From Bacteroidia bacterium (GTDB taxonomy: Bacteria; Bacteroidota; Bacteroidia; Bacteroidales; Paludibacteraceae), in assembly GCA_009929375.1 (NCBI GenBank), contig SAAO01000017.1, positions 17,832 through 81,831 on the forward strand: 64,000 nt of DNA. The letters are read 5' to 3'. The notes beneath the pieces are model-generated. The model worked only from the letters and a program-made list of their open reading frames with translations, was not told the origin of the DNA and ran no database searches. Below, piece by piece: positions 52,885-61,531 of the stretch. A program made the translations under genes and the position numbers. Position 1 is the first letter of the stretch, and every line of letters begins with the position of its first letter.

Positions 52885-53988
52885 ATGAATAAACAAGAAC
52901 GTCTTTACTCATTGGATGCTTTACGCGGTTTTGATATGTTTTTTATTGTAGGTGGTTCAGGGCTCATTAAAGCAACCGCTGAACTTTTCCCTTCAGATTT
53001 CTCAACCTTTATCGGTACACAAATGGGGCATGTAGCATGGCATGGCTTTGCATTCTACGACATGATTTTTCCGCTGTTCCTTTTTATAGCCGGAGTATCA
53101 TTCCCGTTTTCATTCGAAAAGAGTACAGCAGCCGGAGTGACAAAACTTCAGTTTATGCGAAAAATTTTCATTCGCGCTCTGAAGTTATTCCTGCTTGGTT
53201 TAGTCATCAATAATGCTCTGAATCTCGATTTTGAAAACATTCGCTATGCCAGTGTTTTAGGACGAATCGGTATTGCATGGATGTTGGGAGCTATCATTTA
53301 TATGTATGGAGGAAAAAAATGGGCAGCAATTTCTACAGGAATCATTTTGCTGGGTTATTATTTTCTTGCCGCTTTTGTGCCAGGTCCCGAAGCACCTGCA
53401 GGAGCGTCCATCTTTTCTGCCGAAGGTTCAATCATTTGCTGGTTCGACCGGCAGTATCTTCCGGGTCTTGTGTTAAACAATACTTATGATCCTGAAGGAA
53501 TTCTGAGTACCATTCCCGCTGTTGCCACAGCTTTACTCGGCATATTGACCGGCATATTTCTGAAAAGTCAGAAATTTACTCAGAACCGGAAAGTTCTTAT
53601 TCTTCTTGCGGCAGCGGTTGTACTTACAGGCATAGGATTACTCTGGAACGAAATTTTCCCAATCAACAAAAAAATGTGGACAAGCTCGTACGTTTGTTTT
53701 GTAGGTGGGCTCAGTTTATTTTTACTTACCATTTTCTATTGGATCATCGATATCCTGAAATACGAAAAGTGGGCATTTTTCTTCAGAGTAATAGGGTTAA
53801 ATTCAATTACAATTTATGTGGCGCAAAAAATATTAAATTTTCATTACAGCACAGACTTTCTGTTCAATGGATTTATCCGTCTGTTTGGAGAAACCTACAG
53901 TGAAGTGCTTTATTCATTCTTTTACATTGTTGTAATCTGGATTTTCCTGTACTTTTTATACCGGAAAAACATTTTCCTGAAAGTTTAG
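52885..53988 (+). CDS. nagX: DUF5009 membrane acyltransferase (heparan-alpha-glucosaminide N-acetyltransferase-like)
   Basis: A 367-residue multi-spanning protein. The start RLYSLDALRGFDMFFIVGGSG and the segment HVAWHGFAFYDMIFPLFLFIAGVSFPFS with the conserved His are hallmarks of the DUF5009/HGSNAT group. Around ten hydrophobic helices follow. The animal homologue acetylates terminal glucosamine across the lysosomal membrane using acetyl-CoA. Bacterial versions (called NagX) are common in GlcNAc regulons, fitting the nagA/nagB context. It is the last gene of the operon. Confidence 0.85.
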   Translation: MNKQERLYSLDALRGFDMFFIVGGSGLIKATAELFPSDFSTFIGTQMGHVAWHGFAFYDMIFPLFLFIAGVSFPFSFEKSTAAGVTKLQFMRKIFIRALKLFLLGLVINNALNLDFENIRYASVLGRIGIAWMLGAIIYMYGGKKWAAISTGIILLGYYFLAAFVPGPEAPAGASIFSAEGSIICWFDRQYLPGLVLNNTYDPEGILSTIPAVATALLGILTGIFLKSQKFTQNRKVLILLAAAVVLTGIGLLWNEIFPINKKMWTSSYVCFVGGLSLFLLTIFYWIIDILKYEKWAFFFRVIGLNSITIYVAQKILNFHYSTDFLFNGFIRLFGETYSEVLYSFFYIVVIWIFLYFLYRKNIFLKV

Positions 53989-54430
53989 GTAATTTTCAGC
54001 AGGAGACTAAGGATTTTTCATTTCCAAAAATACATTTCTACACTTTAAAAATACGCATTACGCTTTTTTTGCTGAAACAGCTACAATAATCGTATTATTA
54101 CTCTGAAATTAATCGACTACAAATTTCAGATTGTATCCTAATTTCTGAATATCTGATCGATCTGAAGATACAGTTTTCTTACTTTTTATTGTTACGCCAA
54201 TTACTTTGGAAACATTAGTCACTGTTCAGTAAAACTTTGATTTGTCAAATTGAATGATAAAAAATGGCTAAAAGCAGTTAAAATTGGAAGTCGCAACTAC
54301 AATAAATACTGAAATATGAAATTATAACGTATTTTTGCCCTCTTAAAACAATATTTATTTAAAATTCACACCTGCTTTTTAAAACAACATCTCACTAATC
54401 ACACACATCCTTAAATCTAAAACACACCAA
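53989..54430. promoter_or_regulatory. Intergenic region with a candidate -7 box
   Basis: A 442-bp AT-rich gap between the two sugar units. A -7-like TATTTTTG lies at 54330-54337, about 94 bp before the next start, pointing to a separate promoter for the Gfo/Idh-DUF1080 pair. No gene, terminator hairpin or repeat was seen in the rest. Confidence 0.45.
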
Positions 54431-55687
54431 ATGAAAACAAACCGGAGAAATTTTATTAAATCGATTGGTGCCCTTTCTCTCTTCACCGTCGTACCACGAA
54501 GTGTACTTGGCCGGGGCTATGTAGCTCCCAGCGATCAGCTAACCAAAGGAATTATTGGAGTTGGAAATATGGGTCGTGGTCATATTCCCTACGATGGAAC
54601 CCGTGTGGTAGCAATGTGCGATGTCGATAAAAAACACCTCACGCAAGCTGCCGGCTTAGTGAAAGACCAAATCAATCTCTACAGAGATTTCCGTTCGCTG
54701 ATTCAGGACAGCAATGTTGATATTGTTCACATTGCAACTCCTCCGCACTGGCATGGCGTTATGGCTGCCGAAGCTGCCAAAGCGGGAAAAGACATTTGGT
54801 GCGAAAAACCAATGACACGTACCATTGGCGAAGGAAAACGACTTATTGAGGCAATTCAACAAAGCGGAAGCATTTTCCGCCTCAACACCTGGTTCAGATT
54901 TAAAGACCCATTCTATGGTTTGGGAACTCCGGTCAGACCGCTCAAAAAACTGGTTCAAAGTGGCATGCTTGGCTGGCCGCTTAAAGTGACTATCAGCAAG
55001 CATACCGGTTTCGACTGGAAATTTTACTGGGTTGGAAAAACGCATCTCGAACCACAGGCTATTCCTGAAGAACTCGACTACAACATGTGGCTGGGTCCGG
55101 CTCCCTACAAACCATACAACGAACACCGTGTACACGGAACCTTCCGTGGCTATTGGGATTACGATGCAGGTGGACTTGGCGATATGGGTCAGCACTATAT
55201 CGATCCCGTTCAGTATATTCTCGACAAAGATTACACCAGCCCTGTAAAAGTTGAAGTTGATGCTCCACAACAACATCCTGAAGCAGCAGGAATATGGCGT
55301 TCAATTACTTATACTTACGAAGATGGTTGTCAGATTGTACTTTGGGGTGGCGATTATGGCGTTGAAAACACGCCTTACATTGCCGGTCCGAAAGGAAATG
55401 TATACAAAAACTTTGTTTGCGATATACCCGACTGGGAGAAAAAGCTAGCCGATTATCCCGAGCCGGCTGTCCAGAACACAGACTTTAAAGAATGTATTCG
55501 TACCCGTCAGAAATTTGCACTCAATGAAATAAACGGACACCGCTCATGTACCATCGTGAATATGGGAGCAATTGCCTTACGACTCAACAGGACTCTTAAT
55601 TTTGATCCTGTAAAACAAGAGTTTATAAATGACCCTGAAGCTAACCAACTGGTAAATGAACCGATGAGAGCTCCATGGAGTATCTGA
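54431..55687 (+). CDS. Tat-exported Gfo/Idh/MocA-family oxidoreductase (4)
   Basis: A 418-residue protein with a twin-arginine signal (TNRRNFIKSIGALSLFTVV), so it is exported folded, with its dinucleotide already bound. The Rossmann motif is GIIGVGNMGRGH, the E-K-P motif is WCEKPMTRTIGEG, and the catalytic region is GGLGDMGQHYIDPVQYIL with the active-site His. A dozen aromatic residues line the segment KFYWVGKTHLEPQAIPEELDYNMWLGPAPYKPYN. It pairs with the DUF1080 gene 99 bp downstream. Relatives of this type oxidise sugar hydroxyls, often at C3. Confidence 0.9.
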   Translation: MKTNRRNFIKSIGALSLFTVVPRSVLGRGYVAPSDQLTKGIIGVGNMGRGHIPYDGTRVVAMCDVDKKHLTQAAGLVKDQINLYRDFRSLIQDSNVDIVHIATPPHWHGVMAAEAAKAGKDIWCEKPMTRTIGEGKRLIEAIQQSGSIFRLNTWFRFKDPFYGLGTPVRPLKKLVQSGMLGWPLKVTISKHTGFDWKFYWVGKTHLEPQAIPEELDYNMWLGPAPYKPYNEHRVHGTFRGYWDYDAGGLGDMGQHYIDPVQYILDKDYTSPVKVEVDAPQQHPEAAGIWRSITYTYEDGCQIVLWGGDYGVENTPYIAGPKGNVYKNFVCDIPDWEKKLADYPEPAVQNTDFKECIRTRQKFALNEINGHRSCTIVNMGAIALRLNRTLNFDPVKQEFINDPEANQLVNEPMRAPWSI

Positions 55688-55786
55688 GGCGATTTGACTT
55701 TGTAACGGAATAATTACCGGAGAGTTTATTTCCGACAATGCTTCCCCAACGATACTTTTGAACTACAAACATATAAATTGTATACA

Positions 55787-58700
55787 ATGAGACTATCAAA
55801 TTTTAAATACTTTTTACTGTTAATAGCAGTACTTTTTTATCTGCAGCCGGTCGGGGCACAACTTCCCCAAAACCGGACAACTGCTACCATTGTAGCCGAT
55901 GCCCTCGCAGTATTACCTGCGCAACGTGCTAAAGAATACCGTCAGACAATGACAGCACTGGTGGGTACCGGAGAAGAGGGCTTGCTTGCTTTACTCAACA
56001 TGTTTGACCCTACCAGCAAAAACAGCAACGAAAAACTGGAATTTGCTGTAAGCGGTTGGACCAATTTTGTATCCAATAATACAGTCTTACGTGCAACTGC
56101 TGCATCTACCTACGGAAAAGCACTTGGATTACCACTCGACAAATCGGTTAAGCAATTGGTTATTCGCCAGTTGGAACTCATCGGCGATGAATCGAATATT
56201 CCTCAGTTGGAAGTTTTTCTGACCGATGATTATCTGGCCGACCCTGCTGCTCAGGCATTAGCTAATATGGACTCACCAAAAGCTATGGATGCATTACTGA
56301 AAGCACTGAATGTTGCAAAATCAGAAAAACACAAGATCATTCTTGTGAATGCATTGGGACAAACAGGCAATGCAGCTGCTGAACCGGCTTTGCTGGGACT
56401 TATGAAAAATGCATCTCCTGAACTCTCGGCTGTATTGAATACTGCTATCAGCAAAACAGGAAGCGTTGCCTCTATTTCAGCACTCAAACAAGTGGTACTA
56501 CAAAGCGCATACTCTAACAAAAACAACGCTACTGCATCGTTCATCGACCTGCTCAACAGACTTGCCTCTACACAACAGACTGTGGTAAAAGCTGAAGCAG
56601 AAGAGTTGTTAAAAGCTGCAACAAAACTGAATTTGCAGAATTTGCGTGTATCAGCTATCGAACTATTGATGCCTATTGAAGCTGTAAACAAAATCTCCTT
56701 ACTCAAATATGCTCTGAAAGATAAGAATGACAGATTTATTGCTGACTTTATGAATCTCTACACAAACTATACTGATCCGAAAGGAACTGGTATGATTGTA
56801 AAGAAACTGAAGAGCGCAAAATCAGAAAACACTAAAGCAACCATGATTTACTGGCTTGGCAATGCAAAGGCATCATCAGCCGTATCGCAAATCACCAAAT
56901 ATCTGAATTCTGAAAATCCTGCACTACAAAAATCAGCCATCATTTCGCTTTCGAATATCGGTGGCGAAGAGGTTCTTAATGCACTTGTTGGCTTACTTAA
57001 AAGTAGTGATAAAGCTACCCTGAGCCATGTTCAGGCTGCACTGGAAAGCCAAAAGGAAAGTTTAAATAAAGTACTGAGTGCTTCGTATGCTGGCTTCTCG
57101 GAAGAAGGAAAAATGGTTGCGCTGAGCTTAATGGGACTACGTAAAATGGACGATCAGTATACGTTTGTATACAACGAAATGCAGAACGGATCGGAAAAAG
57201 TTCAGAAGAAAGCTGCTCAAACACTGAAAAATGTAGCCTCTGCGGCCAATCTTCCACAGTTATTCGATCAGTTGGAAAAAGGAGACAGCAAATATATCAC
57301 CGATCTTCAGGCTGCAGCCAATGAAGTACTTTCAGGAATGCCTGTACAGGAGCAGTTCTCCACCATTACCAGTCGCATGAAAAAATCTGAAAAGCCATAT
57401 GCATTTTTCAGTTCATTGGCCAATACAGGATCGAATCAGGCACTCGAAATGATTTTAAAAGGATATGGTGAACCGGGTAAAAGTTCACAGGCTGCCTTTG
57501 CTGCTTTACTTTCGATTAAAACTTTCGATGCAGTTTATCCACTTCTTGACATTGCCCGTACAAGTACAAAAACTCAGGACGTAAGTAAAGCTGTTGACGC
57601 TTTGATTTCATTGATTTCAAAATCGGATAAAACCGGAATTGTAAAAGCCAATTATCTTCAGGAATTAATGTTGCTGGCTAAAACCAACAAACAAAAAGTG
57701 ACCATCCTGAATCAGTTGGGAACCACTAATAGTTTTCAGGCTTTGTTATTTATCGAACAATTCCTTTCAGTAAGTGAGTTGGCAGAACCTGCAGCTCAGG
57801 CTGGTATCAAAATTGCGCTTAACTCTACCGAATTTGCAGGTTCAGTTACCAATCGCATTCTTGCTAAAATCAGCGCTGCGCTTACCAATCCGGATGCTGC
57901 TTATCAGCGCCAGGCCATCGACAAATATTTGTCTGAGAATAAAGGCATTGAAGGTTTTGTTTCAATTTTCAACGGCAAAGATCTTACCGGCTGGAAAGGT
58001 CTTGTTGGCAATCCTATTTTGCGTAGTAAGATGAAACCACAGGAACTGTCAGTTGCCCAGAAAAAAGCGGACGAAGAAGCAGCTCAGACATGGCTGGTTG
58101 AAAACGGAGAACTCGTATTCTCAGGAAAAGGAAATAATTTATGTACCGAAAAACAATACGGTGATTTCGAAATGCTGATTGACTGGAAATTGCTTCCCGG
58201 ACCAGAACCCGATGCAGGTATCTATCTGCGTGGAACACCTCAGGTACAGATTTGGGATACAGCCCGTGTAAAAGTGGGAGCGCAGGTTGGTTCAGGCGGA
58301 CTATACAACAACCAAAGTAATCCTTCGAAACCACTCAAAGTGGCCGATCAGAAAGTTGGAGAATGGAATACTTTCCACATTAAAATGGTTGGCGACAGGG
58401 TAACTGTATATCTCAATGGTGAACTTGTGACCAATAACGTAATGCTTGAAAACTACTGGGATCGCAATCTGCCTATTTTCCTGACCGAACAAATTGAATT
58501 GCAGGCTCATGGTAGTAAAGTTGTTTACCGCAACATTTACATTAAAGAGATTCCACGTCCTGAACCGTTCAAACTTTCGAAACAGGAAGAAAAAGAAGGT
58601 TTTGAAATCCTTTTCGACGGAACCAACATGCACAAATGGACTGGTAACACTGCCGATTATATTACCGAAAACGGAGAAATGGTTATCTATCCGAGCAAAA

Positions 58701-59173
58701 GTCACGGTGGTAATTTATACACCAAGGAACAATACAGTGATTTTGTTTTCAGATTCCAGTTCCAGCTTACGCCTGGTGCAAACAATGGTTTAGGTATTCG
58801 TACCCCAATGGAAGGCGATGCTGCTTATGTGGGTATGGAACTTCAGATACTTGACAATGAGGCTCCTATCTATGCTAATCTGCAACCATACCAGTATCAT
58901 GGTTCGGTTTATGGAATTATCGCTTCTAAACGCGGTTTCCTGAAACCAACCGGCGAATGGAATTATCAGGAAGTAATTGCAAAAGGCGACTATATTAAAA
59001 TTACGCTGAACGGAACTGTAATTCTTGAAGGAAATATCCGTGAAGCTACAAACGAAAATGGTCCTGCCGACCACAAAGAACATCCGGGCTTATTTAACAA
59101 AACAGGTCATATCGGATTCTTAGGTCATGGTTCTGTAGTACGTTTCAAAGATATTCGTATCAGGAAACTTTAA
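55787..59173 (+). CDS. HEAT-repeat protein with two DUF1080 (3-keto-glycoside hydrolase/lyase-like) domains
   Basis: A 1128-residue exported protein; signal peptide FKYFLLLIAVLFYLQPVGAQ. Residues about 30-715 are a long array of HEAT-like helical repeats (NIPQLEVFLTDDYLADPAAQALANM; KSAIISLSNIGGEEVLNALVGLLKS). Two DUF1080 domains follow: one from about 720 (GFVSIFNGKDLTGWKG) and one from about 935 (GFEILFDGTNMHKWTG). Each has the ENGELV/ENGEMV strand and the GxYLRG or GLGIRTP glycine-rich strand of the concanavalin-like fold. DUF1080 proteins act on 3-keto-glycosides produced by Gfo/Idh oxidoreductases. The preceding Gfo/Idh gene and the hairpin terminator downstream mark a two-gene unit. Confidence 0.88.
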   Translation: MRLSNFKYFLLLIAVLFYLQPVGAQLPQNRTTATIVADALAVLPAQRAKEYRQTMTALVGTGEEGLLALLNMFDPTSKNSNEKLEFAVSGWTNFVSNNTVLRATAASTYGKALGLPLDKSVKQLVIRQLELIGDESNIPQLEVFLTDDYLADPAAQALANMDSPKAMDALLKALNVAKSEKHKIILVNALGQTGNAAAEPALLGLMKNASPELSAVLNTAISKTGSVASISALKQVVLQSAYSNKNNATASFIDLLNRLASTQQTVVKAEAEELLKAATKLNLQNLRVSAIELLMPIEAVNKISLLKYALKDKNDRFIADFMNLYTNYTDPKGTGMIVKKLKSAKSENTKATMIYWLGNAKASSAVSQITKYLNSENPALQKSAIISLSNIGGEEVLNALVGLLKSSDKATLSHVQAALESQKESLNKVLSASYAGFSEEGKMVALSLMGLRKMDDQYTFVYNEMQNGSEKVQKKAAQTLKNVASAANLPQLFDQLEKGDSKYITDLQAAANEVLSGMPVQEQFSTITSRMKKSEKPYAFFSSLANTGSNQALEMILKGYGEPGKSSQAAFAALLSIKTFDAVYPLLDIARTSTKTQDVSKAVDALISLISKSDKTGIVKANYLQELMLLAKTNKQKVTILNQLGTTNSFQALLFIEQFLSVSELAEPAAQAGIKIALNSTEFAGSVTNRILAKISAALTNPDAAYQRQAIDKYLSENKGIEGFVSIFNGKDLTGWKGLVGNPILRSKMKPQELSVAQKKADEEAAQTWLVENGELVFSGKGNNLCTEKQYGDFEMLIDWKLLPGPEPDAGIYLRGTPQVQIWDTARVKVGAQVGSGGLYNNQSNPSKPLKVADQKVGEWNTFHIKMVGDRVTVYLNGELVTNNVMLENYWDRNLPIFLTEQIELQAHGSKVVYRNIYIKEIPRPEPFKLSKQEEKEGFEILFDGTNMHKWTGNTADYITENGEMVIYPSKSHGGNLYTKEQYSDFVFRFQFQLTPGANNGLGIRTPMEGDAAYVGMELQILDNEAPIYANLQPYQYHGSVYGIIASKRGFLKPTGEWNYQEVIAKGDYIKITLNGTVILEGNIREATNENGPADHKEHPGLFNKTGHIGFLGHGSVVRFKDIRIRKL

Positions 59174-59193
59174 AACTGATATTTACAATACTC

Positions 59194-59232
59194 AAACAGC
59201 CCGGAAAAACAATTTTCCTGGCTGTTTTTTTT
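59194..59232 (+). terminator. Rho-independent terminator after the DUF1080 gene
   Basis: AACAGCCCGGAAAA and TTTTCCTGGCTGTT form a 14-bp stem with one mismatch, followed by a run of T, 20 bp after the stop codon. Confidence 0.9.
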
Positions 59233-59336
59233 CTTCACAACACAACTAATTACACAATAAAGAACCAAATTCTAATACTCAATTGTCAAAATGTATTTTA
59301 TTGATAAAATGTTATTTGATATTTTTTGATTTTATA

Positions 59337-59717
59337 TTAGTAACTCACAGAAAGACTTGTTCCGTTGAAAGTACAACTCAGATTATTTGAAACATTGGTA
59401 TCAACTTCAAAGGTAGTAGATGTCAACACCTCACCATTTCTACCGGCATAAACAACATATGATAGTTTTGTATCTTCGGGAAATTGAGGATTTCCTTCTT
59501 CATCGATATAGGATTTGTATACAGTACGCTTACCACCGGGGCTCACCTTATTTGAAGGGCCAATAGTTTCGTCATTAATCCATAAATGCGTATCAAGCTT
59601 GGAGGAGTTTCTGAGGGTCAAAGTCAGATCTCCTTTCGAACCTTCCAAAAACATATCGCAACCACTCATCAGAACAAGTATCGCGAACATAACTGAGGAA
59701 ATGAAAAGCGTTCTCAT
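59337..59717 (-). CDS. Small lipoprotein of unknown function
   Basis: A 126-residue lipoprotein with signal FISSVMFAILVLMSGC; the Cys is followed by DMFLEGSKGD. The mature part looks like one beta-sandwich domain (DLTLTLRNSSKLDTHLWIND; LSYVVYAGRNGEVLTSTTFEV). It is the last gene before the integrated element and is transcribed toward the DUF1080 gene. No family recognised. Confidence 0.65.
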   Translation of the reverse strand: MRTLFISSVMFAILVLMSGCDMFLEGSKGDLTLTLRNSSKLDTHLWINDETIGPSNKVSPGGKRTVYKSYIDEEGNPQFPEDTKLSYVVYAGRNGEVLTSTTFEVDTNVSNNLSCTFNGTSLSVSY

Positions 59718-59881
59718 ACATGTTGAATTAAATTGTCAATAGCTATTGTTAATTGCTCTGCAACCAAATTTCCTATATAAAAAAAGATGAAAAAAGTCTA
59801 TTTTATATAAAAACACAAAAAACATACAATAAGTTTAGCAAATATCACATATTTTCAATAAGTAGCATTGAAAAATGAAAA

Positions 59882-59911
59882 ACCCCACAAAATCATATGA
59901 TTTTGTGGGGT
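59882..59911. terminator. Perfect palindrome, probable tRNA-type terminator
   Basis: A 30-bp perfect palindrome (arms ACCCCACAAAATCAT). Read on the minus strand it is followed by TTTTCATTTTT, as in an intrinsic terminator, and preceded by a tRNA 3'-end-like sequence. Confidence 0.7.
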
Positions 59912-59932
59912 CTTCTGTACCCAGAGCCGAAC
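59912..59932 (-). other. Candidate attachment-site remnant (tRNA 3'-end-like)
   Basis: On the minus strand this reads GTTCGGCTCTGGGTACA then GAAG and the terminator. GGCTC plus TGGGTAC plus A fits the T-stem, acceptor and discriminator of a tRNA 3' end, but the rest of the tRNA is missing. A tyrosine recombinase gene follows 190 bp away. Confidence 0.5.
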
Positions 59933-60082
59933 TACATACATGGTATTCAATTACATTCGTTTACTATTATATTCATTGTATATCAGTTATTTATGTTTTT
60001 ATGCTTCTACTTTAAATGTAATAAAATGTATTCAAAAGTAGAAAATGTTTCAGTAATGTTTCAGTAGTTCAGAATTATTTTG

Positions 60083-60090
60083 TATATTTG
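60083..60090 (+). promoter_or_regulatory. Promoter -7 box of the integrase gene
   Basis: TATATTTG fits TAnnTTTG, with GTTTC (60058-60062) 20 bp upstream as a possible -33 element and the start codon 31 bp downstream. Confidence 0.5.
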
Positions 60091-60120
60091 TAAATAGTTA
60101 GTTCTCTAACAATTACGATT

Positions 60121-61521
60121 ATGGCAACCACCTTTAATCTGGAACTGAACAACAAGCCGACACGCAAAAATACGTATAATATTTTGCTTCGCATTACTCA
60201 GGACAGAAAACACAAAAGAATTAGCACGTCTATTGAACTCAAGAGTCCAAAAGACTACAACCCTAAAGCCAAATACGGCTACTGGATTAGAACGTCAGAA
60301 CCTAACCATAAAGTTTGGAATGAAGCTCTGATAAACGAAATTGAGGAAGCCAAGAAAACTTATCGGGACCTTAAAGAAAAAGGACTCGCCTCTTCCGAAC
60401 TTATCAAGGTAACGCTGAAAGAATCTGAGATATCTCCCTCGTTCCTGGCTTATGCTAAGCAAAGAACTTCGGACATACTCAACGAAGGAGGACACCGCAA
60501 TTTTAAAAAGTACAATGGATTTTGCAACAAGCTCGAATCCTATCTCAAAGCCAACAAAAAGAAAGACCTGCTTTTCGTAGAAGTAACTACCGCTTTACTT
60601 TCCAAGTTTGAAGCATATCTTCATACGCTCAAAAACGAGCGCAACCCCGAAGCCAAGTTGCACCCCAATACCATTGCCATAAATCTGAATATCTTCAAGA
60701 CAATTATCAACCGTGCGGTTGAAATTGACAAGCTACTCAAACCGGAACAGAATCCGTTTTTAGGATATAAATACACCAGGGAAGTCAGCACCACCAAAGA
60801 AAAGCTCAATGAATCGGAAATCGAAACCATTGAAAATCTCGAACTCAAAGAAGGTTCATTAATCTGGCATTGCCGGAATTACTTCCTTTTTTCTTTCTAC
60901 TTGGCAGGTATCAGAGCCGGTGATTTAATCCAGTTGCGTTGGTGTAATATCACAGCTGATGGTCGTTTGGAATATCGCATGGCAAAGACCAAAAAGGACC
61001 GCAGCATTTTTCTTCACGATAAGGCAAGAGATATTTTACAGCATTACTTTGTAGAAGGCTGTAAAACTACTGATTATATTTTCCCACTATTAGACAGTAA
61101 CGCACCCTATGCCAAAGCTGTAACACCTGAGCAAAAAGCTACACTTCCTCCTGAAATGATTATCAAACTTAATGATATTGTGGGTGCAAAGAACGCTTTA
61201 CTTAATAAGTACCTCAATAAAATAGGCACACAGGCAGGAATAACAAAACATATTTCCATGCACATTGCACGCCATAGCTTTGCCAAAATTGCCAAGGATA
61301 ATAACATTGACAACAATCACTTGAAAAATCTTTTGGGGCATTCCAATATAAAAATTACTGAAACATATATGGGTAATTTTGAAACACAGGAAACCGACCA
61401 GGTAATGGCAAATATCTTCAAAAAGAAAGAAGATCCAAAAGCAAAACTTCAGGCATTGATAAGTAAACTAAATCCAGATGAAATAGAAGCGCTACTTAAA
61501 ACCATGAAAATTAATCAATAA
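60121..61521 (+). CDS. Tyrosine recombinase (site-specific integrase)
   Basis: A 466-residue integrase of the type found on Bacteroidota mobile elements. The N-terminal arm-binding part (residues 1-95) starts LNNKPTRKNTYNILLRITQDRKHKRISTSIEL. A SAM-like core-binding domain follows (about 125-215). The catalytic domain has the first Arg in LAGIRAGDLIQLRW (near 264), then the beta-strand Lys (MAKTKKDRSIFL), HIARHSF (H-x-x-R, near 380), the GHSN His (near 406) and the nucleophile Tyr in ITETYMGNF. All catalytic residues are present. It lies beside a tRNA-like att remnant and reads into the element. Confidence 0.93.
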   Translation: MATTFNLELNNKPTRKNTYNILLRITQDRKHKRISTSIELKSPKDYNPKAKYGYWIRTSEPNHKVWNEALINEIEEAKKTYRDLKEKGLASSELIKVTLKESEISPSFLAYAKQRTSDILNEGGHRNFKKYNGFCNKLESYLKANKKKDLLFVEVTTALLSKFEAYLHTLKNERNPEAKLHPNTIAINLNIFKTIINRAVEIDKLLKPEQNPFLGYKYTREVSTTKEKLNESEIETIENLELKEGSLIWHCRNYFLFSFYLAGIRAGDLIQLRWCNITADGRLEYRMAKTKKDRSIFLHDKARDILQHYFVEGCKTTDYIFPLLDSNAPYAKAVTPEQKATLPPEMIIKLNDIVGAKNALLNKYLNKIGTQAGITKHISMHIARHSFAKIAKDNNIDNNHLKNLLGHSNIKITETYMGNFETQETDQVMANIFKKKEDPKAKLQALISKLNPDEIEALLKTMKINQ

Positions 61522-61531
61522 TATTCTGTTT

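Noticed and set aside
59912..59932. A complete tRNA gene at this position
   Set aside because: Only the T-stem/acceptor-like 3' end can be drawn; anticodon and D arms are absent, so it is treated as an attachment remnant.
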